This document shows positions 25,951-35,359 of a DNA stretch of 64,000 nucleotides, in pieces (position 1 is the stretch's first letter; each line of letters starts with the position of its first letter). Source of the DNA: Mesorhizobium sp. WSM4904 (GTDB lineage Bacteria > Pseudomonadota > Alphaproteobacteria > Rhizobiales > Rhizobiaceae); assembly GCF_029674545.1 (NCBI RefSeq), contig NZ_CP121354.1, positions 3,853,001-3,917,000 of the forward strand. Reading direction: 5' to 3'. The notes beneath the pieces were generated by a model, which was not told where the DNA came from, did no database searches, and worked only from the letters and a program-made list of their open reading frames with translations. The position numbers and the translations under genes were made by a program.

Positions 25951-26058
25951 CTTAGGCGCGTCGCGATCTTTCAGATTCGCTCCATGCGCTTTAGGTTTTT
26001 GATTTTAAGCATGTCTTTATCCCGAAACCGGTTCCCACTTTCGGGAGACATGCTTTAG
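25951..26058 (+). repeat. Two-hairpin intergenic repeat, class A, copy 1
   Basis: Hairpin 1 spans CTTAGGCGC to GCGCTTTAGG, followed by TTTTTGATTTT and hairpin 2 with arms GCATGTC / GACATGC enclosing GAAACCG and CCACTTT. It is almost identical to 27375-27482. The right end overlaps the folE stop codon, in antisense. Confidence 0.8.
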
Positions 26059-26681
26059 GCGCGCACCATGGTGACGAAGCGCACCTGCTCCTCGGGCGTG
26101 TCCTTGAAGACGCCGGTGAAGGTCGAGGTGAGCGTGGTCGAACCCTGCTTGCGGATGCCGCGCATGGCCATGCACATATGCTCGGCCTCGATCATGACGG
26201 CGACGCCGCGCGGATTGAGCACGTCCTGGATGACGCCGGCGATCTGCGCGGTCATCGCTTCCTGCGTCTGCAGGCGATGCGCGAAAATGTCGACGACGCG
26301 GGCGATCTTGGAGAGGCCCACGACCTTGCCGTCCGGCAGGTAGCCGACATGCGCCTTGCCGATGATCGGCACCATGTGGTGCTCGCAATGGGAGTGGAAT
26401 TTGATGTCCCTGACGATGACGAGATCGTCATAGCCGGCCACTTCCTCGAAAGTGCGGCCAAGCTCCTCGGCCGGGCACATGTCGTAGCCGTTGAACATCT
26501 CGCGGAAGGCCTTGGTGACGCGCTTCGGTGTATCGACGAGGCCTTCGCGATCCGGATTGTCGCCGGTCCAGCGCAAAAGCGTGCGCACGGCGGCTTCGAC
26601 CTCAGCCTCGCTCGGGCGATCGGTGACAGGCTTCTCCATATAGGAGGCGGGGGGCATGAGTTTCTTGATGACGGCATCCAT
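26055..26681 (-). CDS. folE: GTP cyclohydrolase I
   Basis: This 208-residue enzyme converts GTP to dihydroneopterin triphosphate, the first step of tetrahydrofolate synthesis. Motifs are intact: [20 protein letters not shown] (zinc Cys and His), [20 protein letters not shown] and [11 protein letters not shown] with the second zinc Cys. The ATG at 26681 with a GGGAGAC site is preferred to a TTG nine codons upstream. It is divergent from the IscU-like gene. Its stop codon lies within a class A repeat. Confidence 0.96.
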   Translation of the reverse strand: MDAVIKKLMPPASYMEKPVTDRPSEAEVEAAVRTLLRWTGDNPDREGLVDTPKRVTKAFREMFNGYDMCPAEELGRTFEEVAGYDDLVIVRDIKFHSHCEHHMVPIIGKAHVGYLPDGKVVGLSKIARVVDIFAHRLQTQEAMTAQIAGVIQDVLNPRGVAVMIEAEHMCMAMRGIRKQGSTTLTSTFTGVFKDTPEEQVRFVTMVRA

Positions 26682-26917
26682 AAAGGCGTCTCCCGTAGTC
26701 CCACTCAAAGGTGGGACGAGTTGAACGGACCACGACCTTTCGGGTGAAACTCGCCCGGTTTCCAGCCCGTAAGTGGCGTGAACAGATGAGCAATGACAAT
26801 GGCTTGAGCTTGCCTTGTCGATGCCCGGCTGCCAACATTATATATGGTCGTGCAGAGCGAAAGGAAGACGCAACAGCGGCAAACCCTGTTCGCTTGGCGG
26901 CGACGGATTGGAAAAAT

Positions 26918-27364
26918 ATGATCGACGACGTCTACAATGCGAAAATTCTGGGCTTCGCTGGAAACATCGCGCGGATCGGCCGGCTCGACCACCCCGATGC
27001 GACCGCCAGGGCGCACTCCAAACTATGCGGCTCGACGGTCACCGTCGACCTCAAGATGGATGGCGATATCGTGACCGATTTCGCTCATGACGTGAAAGCC
27101 TGCGCGCTCGGCCAGGCATCCTCGTCGATCATGGCCCAGCATGTCATCGGCGCCAACGCCGGCGAGCTGCGCGCGGTGCGCGAGACCATGCTGAAGATGC
27201 TCAAGGAAGACGGCGCGCCGCCGGAAGGCCGGTTTGCCGACTTGAAGTATCTGGAGCCGGTGCGCGACTACAAGGCGCGCCACGCATCGACAATGCTGAC
27301 CTTCGACGCGGTGGTCGACGCGATCGGCCAGATCGAGAAGAAGCGCGCCGGACAGGCGGCTTGA
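26918..27364 (+). CDS. IscU/SufU-like iron-sulfur scaffold with a substituted third cysteine
   Basis: This 148-residue protein matches the IscU/NifU-N scaffold fold (for example LDHPDATARAHSKLCGSTVTV and DVKACALGQASSSIMAQHV). Two of the three expected cluster Cys are present, near residues 37 and 62. At the third site, where IscU and SufU have a K-C-A-T-L-type motif, the sequence is ARHASTMLTF, which places Ser at the Cys position in my alignment. Either it is a divergent scaffold, or it uses another ligand. It is divergent from folE. The ribosome site (GGA) is weak. Confidence 0.78.
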   Translation: MIDDVYNAKILGFAGNIARIGRLDHPDATARAHSKLCGSTVTVDLKMDGDIVTDFAHDVKACALGQASSSIMAQHVIGANAGELRAVRETMLKMLKEDGAPPEGRFADLKYLEPVRDYKARHASTMLTFDAVVDAIGQIEKKRAGQAA

Positions 27365-27374
27365 GGACACTCTC

Positions 27375-27482
27375 CTAAAGCGTGTCGCGATCTTTCAGAT
27401 TCGCTCCCTGCGCTTTAGGTTTTTGATTTTGCGCATGTCTTTCTCCCGAAACCGGTTCCCACTTTCGGGAGACATGCTTTAG
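27375..27482 (+). repeat. Two-hairpin intergenic repeat, class A, copy 2
   Basis: Hairpin 1 is CTAAAGCG (27375) with CGCTTTAG (27411), then GTTTTTGATTTT, then hairpin 2 with GCATGTC (27433) and GACATGC (27471). It sits between the convergent IscU-like and LysR genes and may terminate transcription from either side. It and copy 1 lie in the same orientation 1.4 kb apart. Confidence 0.85.
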
Positions 27483-27483
27483 A

Positions 27484-28389
27484 CTAGGCCGCGCCCCTGC
27501 TTTGGGCAAATTCGCTCCATATCCAGTCGGCGAAAGCCCTGGCCGGCTCGGAAAGATCCCGCAAATTTCTCGCCACCAGCCAGTAGGCGCCGGACGCGAC
27601 GTCGATGTCGAAGGGCTTGACCAGCGCGCCGGAGGCGAGCTCGTCGCCGATCTGCAAGAGATCGCCGAGGGCCACGCCATGGCCGAGGAGTGCGGCCTGC
27701 TTCGAGAGCGAAGCGTCGGAGAGCATCGGACCGCGCGCCGGCACGGCATCGGCCGGCACGCCGGCCGCCTCGAACCAGCGCGCCCAGCCCTGGCGGTTTT
27801 CCTCATGCAGCAGAGTGTAGTGGCGAAGGTCGACCGGCTTCTCAAGGGGAGGGCCGGACGCCAGCAGCGCCGGCGACAGGACCGGTGAATCGACGGTCGA
27901 GGCCAGCCGTTCGGCATTGCTGCGCGGCCACGCGGTCGCGTGCGCGCTGAAGCGCAAGGCGAGCTCGGGCTGGTCGCCGCGGAACTCGATCAATCTCGGA
28001 TCGACGTCCAGGGAAACGTCGATATCGGGGCGCAACTGACGAAACCGGTTGAGCCGCGGCACCAGCCATACCGCTGCAAGCGAAGGTTCGACGCTGACGC
28101 GCACTAGCGACTGTGCCGGCGAGCCCGCAAGTTCCGAAAGCAAGCGATCAATGTCGTCGAAGCTTCTAACCAGTTGGTCGAGCAGCCGGCGTCCGGCATC
28201 CGTCAGCTCGACGCGACGATGGAGGCGGACAAACAGCGGCTGTCGCAGGAAGGTCTCGAGCTCGCGGATCTGCCGGCTGATCGCGGCCTGCGAAACATAA
28301 AGTTCCTCCGCCGCGCGGCTGAAGCTCAAATGCCGGCCGGCCGTTTCGAAACTTCGCAATGCCGTCAGCGGCAGCCGGCCCCGCTTCAT
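27484..28389 (-). CDS. LysR-type regulator (GcvA/AmpR-like)
   Basis: This 301-residue transcription factor has an N-terminal winged helix-turn-helix at about residues 5-65 (LTALRSFETAGRHLSFSRAA, YVSQAAISRQIRELE). This pattern is typical of the GcvA/AmpR branch. A C-terminal periplasmic-binding-like effector domain follows (about 90-290). The ATG at 28389 is preferred to one five codons upstream. It is divergent from a small ORF, yidD and a class D beta-lactamase gene. A LysR-type palindrome lies immediately upstream of its start. Its effector is unknown. Confidence 0.9.
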   Translation of the reverse strand: MKRGRLPLTALRSFETAGRHLSFSRAAEELYVSQAAISRQIRELETFLRQPLFVRLHRRVELTDAGRRLLDQLVRSFDDIDRLLSELAGSPAQSLVRVSVEPSLAAVWLVPRLNRFRQLRPDIDVSLDVDPRLIEFRGDQPELALRFSAHATAWPRSNAERLASTVDSPVLSPALLASGPPLEKPVDLRHYTLLHEENRQGWARWFEAAGVPADAVPARGPMLSDASLSKQAALLGHGVALGDLLQIGDELASGALVKPFDIDVASGAYWLVARNLRDLSEPARAFADWIWSEFAQSRGAA

Positions 28390-28394
28390 ATCGC

Positions 28395-28409
28395 ATAACC
28401 TCAAGTTAT
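28395..28409. promoter_or_regulatory. LysR-type operator candidate
   Basis: ATAAC-CTCAA-GTTAT is a perfect 5-base-arm palindrome of the T-N11-A class. It lies six bases upstream of the LysR start codon, between this gene and the divergent plus-strand genes, as expected for autoregulation. Confidence 0.5.
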
Positions 28410-28482
28410 CTGGCGCGGAAATTATACTCGTTTGAGGGTCAAGGCCAGCGGCGGTCTAATCGGACTCGAAGGAGCAACTGCC

Positions 28483-28644
28483 ATGAACCAGTTCCTGGCC
28501 ATTTTGAGCGACGTCATGCGGATCGCCACCTTTCAGTGGCACGGCGAAGCCCGGCACGGACGCGGCTGCCATGACCATCGGCATATTTCATGTCACCACT
28601 CACCGTGGACGGACAGGTATCCTAACCGTCGCTCCAGACCATGA
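28483..28644 (+). CDS. Small ORF divergent from the LysR gene
   Basis: A 53-codon frame with a good AAGGAG site eight bases before its ATG encodes a short hydrophobic start (MNQFLAILSDVMRIATF) and a His/Arg/Cys-rich tail. I recognise no family. The tail composition looks non-coding, so only the first half may be meaningful, for example as a leader peptide for the genes downstream. Confidence 0.3.
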   Translation: MNQFLAILSDVMRIATFQWHGEARHGRGCHDHRHISCHHSPWTDRYPNRRSRP

Positions 28645-28717
28645 GGGCAAAAGATCATTGCGTTCACGATTCGAAGCCCACATCTATCGCGAAGAAGAAC
28701 GCTGTGGAGCAAGGTGG

Positions 28718-29092
28718 TTGGCTGACCACGATGGGCATACGCATGGCGCCCGGCCGATCCGGCACGGGCGCAACTGGCCGGGACCTTGGCGCAAGACTCC
28801 GGGACGCATCCTTGGCACGTCGCTGGTGCGCCTTTACCAACTGACGCTTTCCGGCTTCGTCGGCAACAACTGCCGGCATCTGCCGACCTGCTCCGAATAT
28901 GCGCATGAAGCGATCGCCCGCCATGGCCTGTGGGCCGGAGGCTGGATGGCGCTGTTTCGGGTTTCTCGCTGCGGACCGTTCGGAACGCACGGCATCGACC
29001 GCGTGCCGGAGACGCTTGGCGCGCGCTATGTCTGGTTCATGCCGTGGCGCTACTGGCAGCTCGGCGGGAAACGCGGGCAAGCGGAGCGCTGA
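28718..29092 (+). CDS. yidD: Membrane protein insertion efficiency factor YidD
   Basis: This 124-residue peripheral inner membrane protein of the YidD (DUF37) family assists YidC-dependent insertion. The signature is complete: LVRLYQLTLSGFVGNNCRHL, PTCSEYAHEAIARHG, WMALFRVSRCGPFGTHGIDRVP. The three conserved Cys are present. A TTG start at 28718 after GGAGCAAGGTGG gives the family's usual length; the ATG at 28571 would add 49 residues unlike any YidD I know. It is apart from the rpmH-rnpA-yidC locus, as is common in alphaproteobacteria. Confidence 0.88.
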   Translation: MADHDGHTHGARPIRHGRNWPGPWRKTPGRILGTSLVRLYQLTLSGFVGNNCRHLPTCSEYAHEAIARHGLWAGGWMALFRVSRCGPFGTHGIDRVPETLGARYVWFMPWRYWQLGGKRGQAER

Positions 29093-29233
29093 CTGCATCG
29101 ACTTTCCGCAGGCCGTGTTTACGATCCGGTAGGGTTAACGCCAAGCTGCACAAACACTGCCAATTTGAGACAAAATCGAGACAAGACGCCTCGCTAAGCC
29201 GCTTCCCGTAATCCCTTTCCGGAGTGAGCTTCG

Positions 29234-30046
29234 ATGCGCCAAATGGACCGCTATCCCTTCTTTATTGCCATTATTCTGTTCCTTCTGGCCTGGATGCTCG
29301 GCCTGCCGATGCGGGCGCAATCGGCACCGCTCGAGGACATCCACTGCACGCTGATCCAGGATTCGGAAAGCGGCGCGACGCTTTACCAGGACGGTGTGTG
29401 CGACCGGCGCGTCAGCCCGGCTTCCACCTTCAAGGTGCCTTTGGCGCTGATCGGCTACGATGCCGGAATTTTAAGCGACGCGCACATGCCGAGCTGGGAC
29501 TACAAGCCGGAATTGAAGGCGGCGAAGCGCGACCGCAAGACCGTCGATCCGACGATCTGGGAACGCGATTCCATCGTCTGGTACTCGCGCGAGATCACGC
29601 GGCGGCTCGGCGCCGAGAAGTTCGCCGGCTACGTGTCGAAATTCGGCTATGGCAACAAGGACGTCTCGGGCGATGCCGGCAAGGACAATGGGCCGACGCA
29701 ATCCTGGATCAATTCCTCGCTCGAAATATCGCCGGTCGAGCAGACGGCGTTCTTGCGACAGCTGCTCGCCGGCAAGATGCCGGTGTCGGCAAAGGCGCAT
29801 GAGATGACCAGGGCGATCCTGCCGACCTTCGCGGCAGGGGACTGGACGGTGCAGGGCAAGACGGGCAGCACCAGGCTCGGCCAGGACGGCAAGCGCTCGC
29901 TCGGCTGGTTCGTCGGCTGGGCCGAGAAGGACGGACATCGCATCGTCTTTGCAAGGCTGGTCGTCGACACGAAACGCACCGACACGCCGAAGGGGCTCGC
30001 CACGCGAGCGGCGTTCCTGAAGGATCTACCGCAACTGGTAAAGTAG
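29234..30046 (+). CDS. Class D (OXA-type) beta-lactamase
   Basis: This 270-residue secreted serine beta-lactamase has a signal peptide (about residues 1-31) and the three active-site elements: S64-T-F-K67 with the carboxylatable Lys, the S113-I-V115 triad of DSIVWYS, and K209-T-G. W158 in PTQSWINSS matches the Trp that stabilises the carboxy-lysine. FGYGN matches the OXA YGN box. The gene has a GGAGTGA site and probably its own promoter. Composition is like its neighbours and no mobile sequence is near, so it looks like a resident chromosomal gene. It may be controlled by the upstream LysR gene. Confidence 0.9.
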   Translation: MRQMDRYPFFIAIILFLLAWMLGLPMRAQSAPLEDIHCTLIQDSESGATLYQDGVCDRRVSPASTFKVPLALIGYDAGILSDAHMPSWDYKPELKAAKRDRKTVDPTIWERDSIVWYSREITRRLGAEKFAGYVSKFGYGNKDVSGDAGKDNGPTQSWINSSLEISPVEQTAFLRQLLAGKMPVSAKAHEMTRAILPTFAAGDWTVQGKTGSTRLGQDGKRSLGWFVGWAEKDGHRIVFARLVVDTKRTDTPKGLATRAAFLKDLPQLVK

Positions 30047-30049
30047 TTC

Positions 30050-30886
30050 TCAGACGCTGCGGCGGGCGCGCAGGATGTGCCCGCCAGAATTGCGGCGGCC
30101 GGCTTCGGGAGTCCTGGCAAAACGGGCGGCAATGTCGCCGTTGTCGAGATCCTCGATCTCATCGAAGCCGAGATCGGCGAGCGACTTCGCCAATTCATCG
30201 GGGACAAAGAAGCTGATCCAGGGCTCGCCGATCGCCGCGACACGCGCGGCATAGAAGGCAAGCGTCGCCTGGCCCGCTGCGTCGCGGTTCCCGGCCGGCT
30301 CGCTGTAGTCGAAGACGACTTCCGAACCGGGGATGCCTGCAATGTAGTCAAGCGTGGTAAAAATCGCTTCGCGTGTCAGGTAGGGCACGACTCCCAGCCA
30401 GATGAAGAAGCTCGGCTCGGTCGTGTTCAGACCAGCCGCCGCCAATTCGCCTGCCAGACTCTGGCGTTCGAAATTGACCGGCACGAAGGCGGCCCCTGCC
30501 GGCTCGGCAAGACCGGCCTCGGCGATGCGTTGGCGTTTCCAGGCCTGTGTGGCCGGATGATCGACCTCGAACACCGTGACGCCCGGATATGGATTGCGCA
30601 GCGCAAAAGTGTCGAGGCCGGCGCCAAGCACCACGACCTGTCGCACGCCGCGCCGCACCGCCGCCGCCAGCCAGTCCTCGGCAAGGCGAGCGCGTGAGGC
30701 AACGAAGAGGCGCATGCGACGCCCATGCTCGTCTTCCTGCGAGAGTTCCCCGGCGTTCGGCGCGGCCTCGCCCAGAATCGCGAGCGCATAGGGATCGCGA
30801 AACAGCGCCGCCTGCGGCGAAAACTGATGAAGGGCCCGCAAGCGCGCGACGCGCAGGGCGGTTCGGCTGGGTGATGCGTCTTCCAT
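30050..30886 (-). CDS. Class I SAM-dependent methyltransferase (LCM family)
   Basis: This 278-residue protein matches the leucine carboxyl methyltransferase/O-methyltransferase family (PF04072 type). The SAM pocket is VVVLGAGLDTFALRN with the acidic end of strand 2 in VFEVDHPATQAWKR. A later SFFIWLGVVPYLTREAI is typical of the family. The ATG at 30886 is chosen over a GTG 11 codons upstream. It converges on the beta-lactamase gene with three bases between the stops. The methyl acceptor is unknown. Confidence 0.85.
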   Translation of the reverse strand: MEDASPSRTALRVARLRALHQFSPQAALFRDPYALAILGEAAPNAGELSQEDEHGRRMRLFVASRARLAEDWLAAAVRRGVRQVVVLGAGLDTFALRNPYPGVTVFEVDHPATQAWKRQRIAEAGLAEPAGAAFVPVNFERQSLAGELAAAGLNTTEPSFFIWLGVVPYLTREAIFTTLDYIAGIPGSEVVFDYSEPAGNRDAAGQATLAFYAARVAAIGEPWISFFVPDELAKSLADLGFDEIEDLDNGDIAARFARTPEAGRRNSGGHILRARRSV

Positions 30887-31111
30887 GCCTATATAAAAGC
30901 TGCGCCGTGCTCCGTTCACAAGCCTGCGCGCCGGCCTGCGACATTGCTCACGACATTTCCTGACGGCCGCTCTTTACCTCGCGCGGCACTGCCTCTAAAA
31001 CCGCGCCCGCTGCCGGACGCCTCCGGCTAACCCTCTGCATGCCCGCAACGCATCCCGCGGCCTGCATTTCACCACCCGCGCTCGTTTGCGGGACTGGATA
31101 GGAGAAGTTTG

Positions 31112-33085
31112 ATGCTGAATTCCGTTTCCCTGACGTTTCCCGATGGTTCGGTCCGCGAGTACGACGCGGCGATGACCGGCGCCGGTCTTGCCGAATCGAT
31201 CTCGAAGTCGCTGGCCAAGAAAGCCGTGGCCTACAGCCTCGATGGCACCGTGCGCGATCTTTCCGATCCGCTCGGCAAGTCCGGCAAGGTCGAGATCATC
31301 ACCCGCGAGGATCCGCGCGCGCTGGAACTCATCCGCCATGACGCGGCACATGTGCTGGCCGAGGCCGTGCAGGAGCTTTGGCCGGGAACGCAGGTGACCA
31401 TCGGGCCGGTGATCGAGAACGGGTTTTACTACGACTTCGCGCGCAACGAGCCGTTCACGCCGGACGATTTCCCGGCGATCGAAAAGAAGATGCGCGAGAT
31501 CATTGCCCGCAACAAGCCGTTCACCAAGGAAGTCTGGTCGCGCGAGAAGGCGAAGAAGGTCTTTTCCGACAAGGGCGAGCGCTACAAGGTCGAGCTGATC
31601 GACGCTATCCCCGAGGATCAGGACATCAAGATCTACGCGCAGGGTGATTGGTTCGACCTCTGCCGCGGTCCGCACATGGCCTCGACCGGGCAGGTCGGCA
31701 ATGCCTTCAAGCTGATGAAGGTGGCGGGCGCCTACTGGCGCGGCGATTCCAACAACCCGATGCTGACGCGCATCTACGGCACCGCCTTCGCCGACCAGGC
31801 GCAGTTCGATGCCTACCAGACGCTGCTCGAGGAAGCCGAGAAGCGCGACCACCGCAAGCTTGGCCGCGAGATGGACCTGTTCCATTTCCAGGAAGAGGGG
31901 CCGGGCGTCGTGTTCTGGCATGCCAAGGGCTGGAAGATGTTCCAGAACCTGGTCAACTACATGCGCCGCCGCCTCGACGAGCACGGCTACCAGGAAGTCA
32001 ACGCGCCGCAGGTGCTGGACAAGAGCCTGTGGGAGACGTCGGGCCACTGGGGCTGGTACCGCGACGCGATGTTCAAGGTCACCGTCGCCGGCGACGATAC
32101 CGACGACGACCGCATCTTCGCGCTGAAGCCTATGAATTGCCCCGGCCATGTGCAGATCTTCAAGCATGGGTTGAAGTCTTACCGCGAACTGCCCGTGAAG
32201 CTTGCGGAGTTCGGCAACGTGCACCGCTACGAGCCATCGGGCGCGCTGCACGGGCTGATGCGCGTGCGCGGCTTCACGCAGGACGATGCGCATATCTTCT
32301 GCACCGAGGAGCAGCTCGCCGCCGAATGCCTGCGCATCAACGACCTGATCCTGTCGACCTATGCCGATTTCGGCTTCGACGAGGTCGCCGTGAAGCTGTC
32401 GACGCGGCCGGACAAGCGCGTCGGCACCGACGAGGCCTGGGACCATGCCGAGGCGATCATGAGCAACGTGCTGGAGACGATCCGCACGCGCTCCGGCAAT
32501 CGCATCAAGACCTCGGTCAATCCGGGCGAGGGCGCTTTCTACGGCCCGAAGTTCGAATATGTGCTGAAGGATGCCATCGGCCGCGAATGGCAGTGCGGCA
32601 CCACGCAGGTCGACTTCAACCTGCCGGAGCGGTTCGGCGCCTTCTATATCGGCTCGGATTCGGAGAAGAAGCAGCCGGTCATGGTGCATCGCGCGGTGTG
32701 CGGCTCGATGGAACGCTTCCTCGGTATCCTGATCGAGAACTATTCCGGCCATTTCCCGCTGTGGTTCGCGCCGCTGCAGGTGGTGGTGGCGACGATCACC
32801 TCGGATGCCGACGAATACGCGATGAAGGTCGTCGATCGGCTCAAGGCGGCTGGCCTGCTGGCCGAAGCCGACCTGCGCAACGAGAAGATCAACTACAAGG
32901 TGCGCGAGCACAGCCTGGCCAAGGTGCCGGTCATCCTCGTCTGCGGCAAGCGCGAGGCGGAAGAGGAGACCGTCAACATCCGCCGGCTCGGTTCCCGTGA
33001 CCAGGAATCGCTCAAGCTTGCGGATGCGGTGACGTCGCTCGCCGAGGAGGCGGTCTCTCCGGACCACAAGCGCCGCGCGGCCTGA
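31112..33085 (+). CDS. thrS: Threonyl-tRNA synthetase
   Basis: This 657-residue class II synthetase charges tRNA-Thr. Domains in order: TGS (about 1-60), editing domain ([17 protein letters not shown], with further zinc-type HGxxxD features), the catalytic core (motif 2 region [22 protein letters not shown], zinc Cys in [10 protein letters not shown], motif 3 [19 protein letters not shown]) and the anticodon-binding domain from about 555. A perfect AGGAGAAG site precedes ATG 31112, so the TTG one codon upstream is not used. A two-hairpin repeat follows the stop and may terminate it. Confidence 0.97.
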   Translation: MLNSVSLTFPDGSVREYDAAMTGAGLAESISKSLAKKAVAYSLDGTVRDLSDPLGKSGKVEIITREDPRALELIRHDAAHVLAEAVQELWPGTQVTIGPVIENGFYYDFARNEPFTPDDFPAIEKKMREIIARNKPFTKEVWSREKAKKVFSDKGERYKVELIDAIPEDQDIKIYAQGDWFDLCRGPHMASTGQVGNAFKLMKVAGAYWRGDSNNPMLTRIYGTAFADQAQFDAYQTLLEEAEKRDHRKLGREMDLFHFQEEGPGVVFWHAKGWKMFQNLVNYMRRRLDEHGYQEVNAPQVLDKSLWETSGHWGWYRDAMFKVTVAGDDTDDDRIFALKPMNCPGHVQIFKHGLKSYRELPVKLAEFGNVHRYEPSGALHGLMRVRGFTQDDAHIFCTEEQLAAECLRINDLILSTYADFGFDEVAVKLSTRPDKRVGTDEAWDHAEAIMSNVLETIRTRSGNRIKTSVNPGEGAFYGPKFEYVLKDAIGREWQCGTTQVDFNLPERFGAFYIGSDSEKKQPVMVHRAVCGSMERFLGILIENYSGHFPLWFAPLQVVVATITSDADEYAMKVVDRLKAAGLLAEADLRNEKINYKVREHSLAKVPVILVCGKREAEEETVNIRRLGSRDQESLKLADAVTSLAEEAVSPDHKRRAA

Positions 33086-33100
33086 TTTTTCCCAAACACT

Positions 33101-33193
33101 CTTAAAGCGCATCGCGCTGCGACGCGCTTTAAGTTCTTCGTTTTGATGCATGTCGTTTTCCCAAACCGCCGCACACTTTTGGGCGACATGCAT
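33101..33193 (+). repeat. Two-hairpin intergenic repeat, class B, after thrS
   Basis: Hairpin 1 has a perfect 10-base stem CTTAAAGCGC / GCGCTTTAAG, then a T-rich run, then hairpin 2 with arms ATGCATGTCG / CGACATGCAT around AAACCG and CACACTTTT. It lies 16 bases past the thrS stop and could act as an intrinsic terminator. Confidence 0.85.
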
Positions 33194-33261
33194 CGGAATG
33201 GCGGTGGCATGGTCCACCGCCATTTCACACGCCTGTCACGCCAAACCTGTAACGAGCCGCC

Positions 33262-34203
33262 ATGCTCAAGCTGAAACTGCGGGAAAGGCCGTTTCCCGAG
33301 CTCTCCTACGCCAACCAGCATCAGCCGGCGCTGACGCGATGGTTCATCCATTCCGTCGAAGGCCTGTCGGGCCGCGACCGGTTTGCCGTGCTCTATGATT
33401 TCTGGCGGCGCCAGGTGGCGCCGACCGGTGAGCGCGTGTTCAGCCGCATGCTGGAACTGATCGACGTCAGGGTGCGCAACGCCGGCCATTGGCCGCCGGT
33501 GAATTTGCCGGACACGCCGCTGGTTATCGTCGCCAACCATCCGTTCGGCATCGGCGACGGCATTGCCGTGCTGTCGCTCGCCGAGCAACTCGGGCGGCCG
33601 TTCCGGGTCATGATCCACAAGGATCTGCTCAAGATCCGCGAGATGGAAGCCTATTCGCTGCCGATCGATTTTTCCGAGACCAAGGAAGCGCTGAAGAACA
33701 ACATGGCCGTGCGCCACGAGGCGGTGCGGCTGCTGAAGGAAGGCGTCACCATCGTCGTCTTCCCGGCCGGCGGCGTCGCCACGGCGCCGAAGGGTTTCGG
33801 CCGGGCGATCGACCTGCCCTGGAAGATGTTTCCGGCCAAGCTCATCCAGGAGGCCAAGGCCTCGGTCATTCCGATGCATTTCTCCGGCCAGAACGGCCGC
33901 CTGTTCCATCTGGTCAGCGGCCCCATGAACATGGCCGAGCGCGACAACCGCGTCGCGAAGTTCGTCGGCAAGGCGTCGCTGACGCTGCGCACGTCCTTGC
34001 TCATCCGCGAGTTCGCGCGCCTTTCCGGCAAGGCGATCGAGGTGCGCATCGGCGATGTTCTGAGATGGGGTGAACTCGAGCCGCTGCGCGACCGCAAGAC
34101 GCTGCTCGACCGGCTTTATCGCAGCGTCTTCGACCTCGCGCCGCCGGCTGCGTCGCGCGGGCGCGTGCCGTTCCTGCCGAAGCGAATGCGCAAGGCGGCC
34201 TGA
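33262..34203 (+). CDS. Lysophospholipid/hemolysin-type acyltransferase
   Basis: This 313-residue protein belongs to the PlsC-like acyltransferases. The HX4D-type catalytic motif appears as NHPFGIGDG near residue 92, followed by PIDFSETKEALKNN and the substrate motif IVVFPAGGVATAPKGFG (FPxGG type). The NHPFGxxDG form is typical of the hemolysin/OlsA-like group rather than of core PlsC. It probably acylates a lyso-lipid at the inner membrane; ornithine-lipid synthesis is one possibility. Confidence 0.82.
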   Translation: MLKLKLRERPFPELSYANQHQPALTRWFIHSVEGLSGRDRFAVLYDFWRRQVAPTGERVFSRMLELIDVRVRNAGHWPPVNLPDTPLVIVANHPFGIGDGIAVLSLAEQLGRPFRVMIHKDLLKIREMEAYSLPIDFSETKEALKNNMAVRHEAVRLLKEGVTIVVFPAGGVATAPKGFGRAIDLPWKMFPAKLIQEAKASVIPMHFSGQNGRLFHLVSGPMNMAERDNRVAKFVGKASLTLRTSLLIREFARLSGKAIEVRIGDVLRWGELEPLRDRKTLLDRLYRSVFDLAPPAASRGRVPFLPKRMRKAA

Positions 34204-34231
34204 GCCTTTTGGCAATTCCGGACCGAAAACC

Positions 34232-35197
34232 TCAGTCCGCGCCTTCCTCGGGATCGATGGCGGACGATTCGTTGGCCACAACCTCGATCTCCTGGTTCTG
34301 GCCGGCCACGACGGTGAAATCCTTCTGGTAGATGCGGTCGCGGTTCTTGGCGATGATGGTGTATTGGCCCTCGGCCAGCACCATCGAGGCGAAGGCGCCG
34401 ACGGCTTCCTTGATCGGATCGCCGGATTCGTTGAGCAGCGACCATGAGGTGTCGGCGATGGCTTCGCCGCCGGGCTCGCGCACGAGCTTCATCGTCATCT
34501 CGGCCGCGCGGTGCTCGACGGTGGCTTCGGTCAGCTTGCCGGCCTCGACTCGGATGTCGGAGCGGATCACGGCGTTGACCGCGCCATAGGTGGAGACGAC
34601 GTGGTAGGTGCCGGCATTCAGCCGCACCACCGTATTCGGCTCGACGTCGGGGACGATCAGCGCGCGGTCGCCGTTGGTCGCGGCCTGGCCTTCATAGATC
34701 GCAAAACGGAGCTTCTTCGGCGGAATATGCGCGCCGCCCGAGGTCACGGCGTCGAGCTTCAGGCCGCCGGCATCGAGGACAAGGTTCTCGCGCTTGGCAT
34801 CCTTGCCGACGGTGATGCGCTTGGTGGCGCCGGCCCGCCCATAGGAGGCATGGACGAGATAGCTGCCGGGGTCGAGCTGGAACACCGCCGTGCCGCCATG
34901 CGCGGACGCCACCATCGGCAGCTTGCCGTCGCTGGCGGGTTCCGGCTTGAACACGCGCCAGACGATGCCGCGGGTGATGTCGGCGCCCTTGTCGGTCAGT
35001 TGCGCCGAAAGGGTGATCGCGCCGCCGCTACCCAGCGCCAGCGACCTCTCGCTCTTCGGCGTCGCATAGCTTGAAATGCCGGGCAGCTTGATGTTGCCGA
35101 CGTCGTTGGCGTTCTGGGCCAGCGCGAACGAAACCGGCACCGCGAACAGCGCGGCGATGAGCCCGATCACGAAAAGGCGCAGAGTCCCCTCAAACAT
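34232..35197 (-). CDS. Secreted protein with three repeated beta-sandwich modules
   Basis: This 321-residue protein has a signal peptide (FVIGLIAALFAVPVSFALA) and is otherwise predicted to be beta-rich. Three related segments recur: DPGSYLVHASYGRAGATKRI, NAGTYHVVSTYGAVNAVIRS and AEGQYTIIAKNRDRIYQKDF, each followed by a strand with valines and an EN/TE-type turn. The pattern (G-x-Y-x-V then a basic strand) resembles PEGA-like or carboxypeptidase-regulatory-like folds. No catalytic motif is visible. The ATG at 35197 is chosen for its signal peptide. Confidence 0.75.
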   Translation of the reverse strand: MFEGTLRLFVIGLIAALFAVPVSFALAQNANDVGNIKLPGISSYATPKSERSLALGSGGAITLSAQLTDKGADITRGIVWRVFKPEPASDGKLPMVASAHGGTAVFQLDPGSYLVHASYGRAGATKRITVGKDAKRENLVLDAGGLKLDAVTSGGAHIPPKKLRFAIYEGQAATNGDRALIVPDVEPNTVVRLNAGTYHVVSTYGAVNAVIRSDIRVEAGKLTEATVEHRAAEMTMKLVREPGGEAIADTSWSLLNESGDPIKEAVGAFASMVLAEGQYTIIAKNRDRIYQKDFTVVAGQNQEIEVVANESSAIDPEEGAD

Positions 35198-35359
35198 GCC
35201 TTGCGTTGAAGCCCAAGGCGGTGGCAATTTCAAGGCTCAAGAGCCTGCCGCCTCCCGCCAGGGCTCTTTATCGGGCGCATAACGCGCCATTGCCCGAGCC
35301 GCCCGACCTCCCGATGGCGTGCTTCAGCTCAAAATTGAATGCTTAGGAGACTTGCGCCC

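Noticed and set aside
30995..33223. A 742-codon minus frame opposite thrS
   Set aside because: It is antisense to a core synthetase gene and lacks any family signature; it runs through the repeat at 33101.
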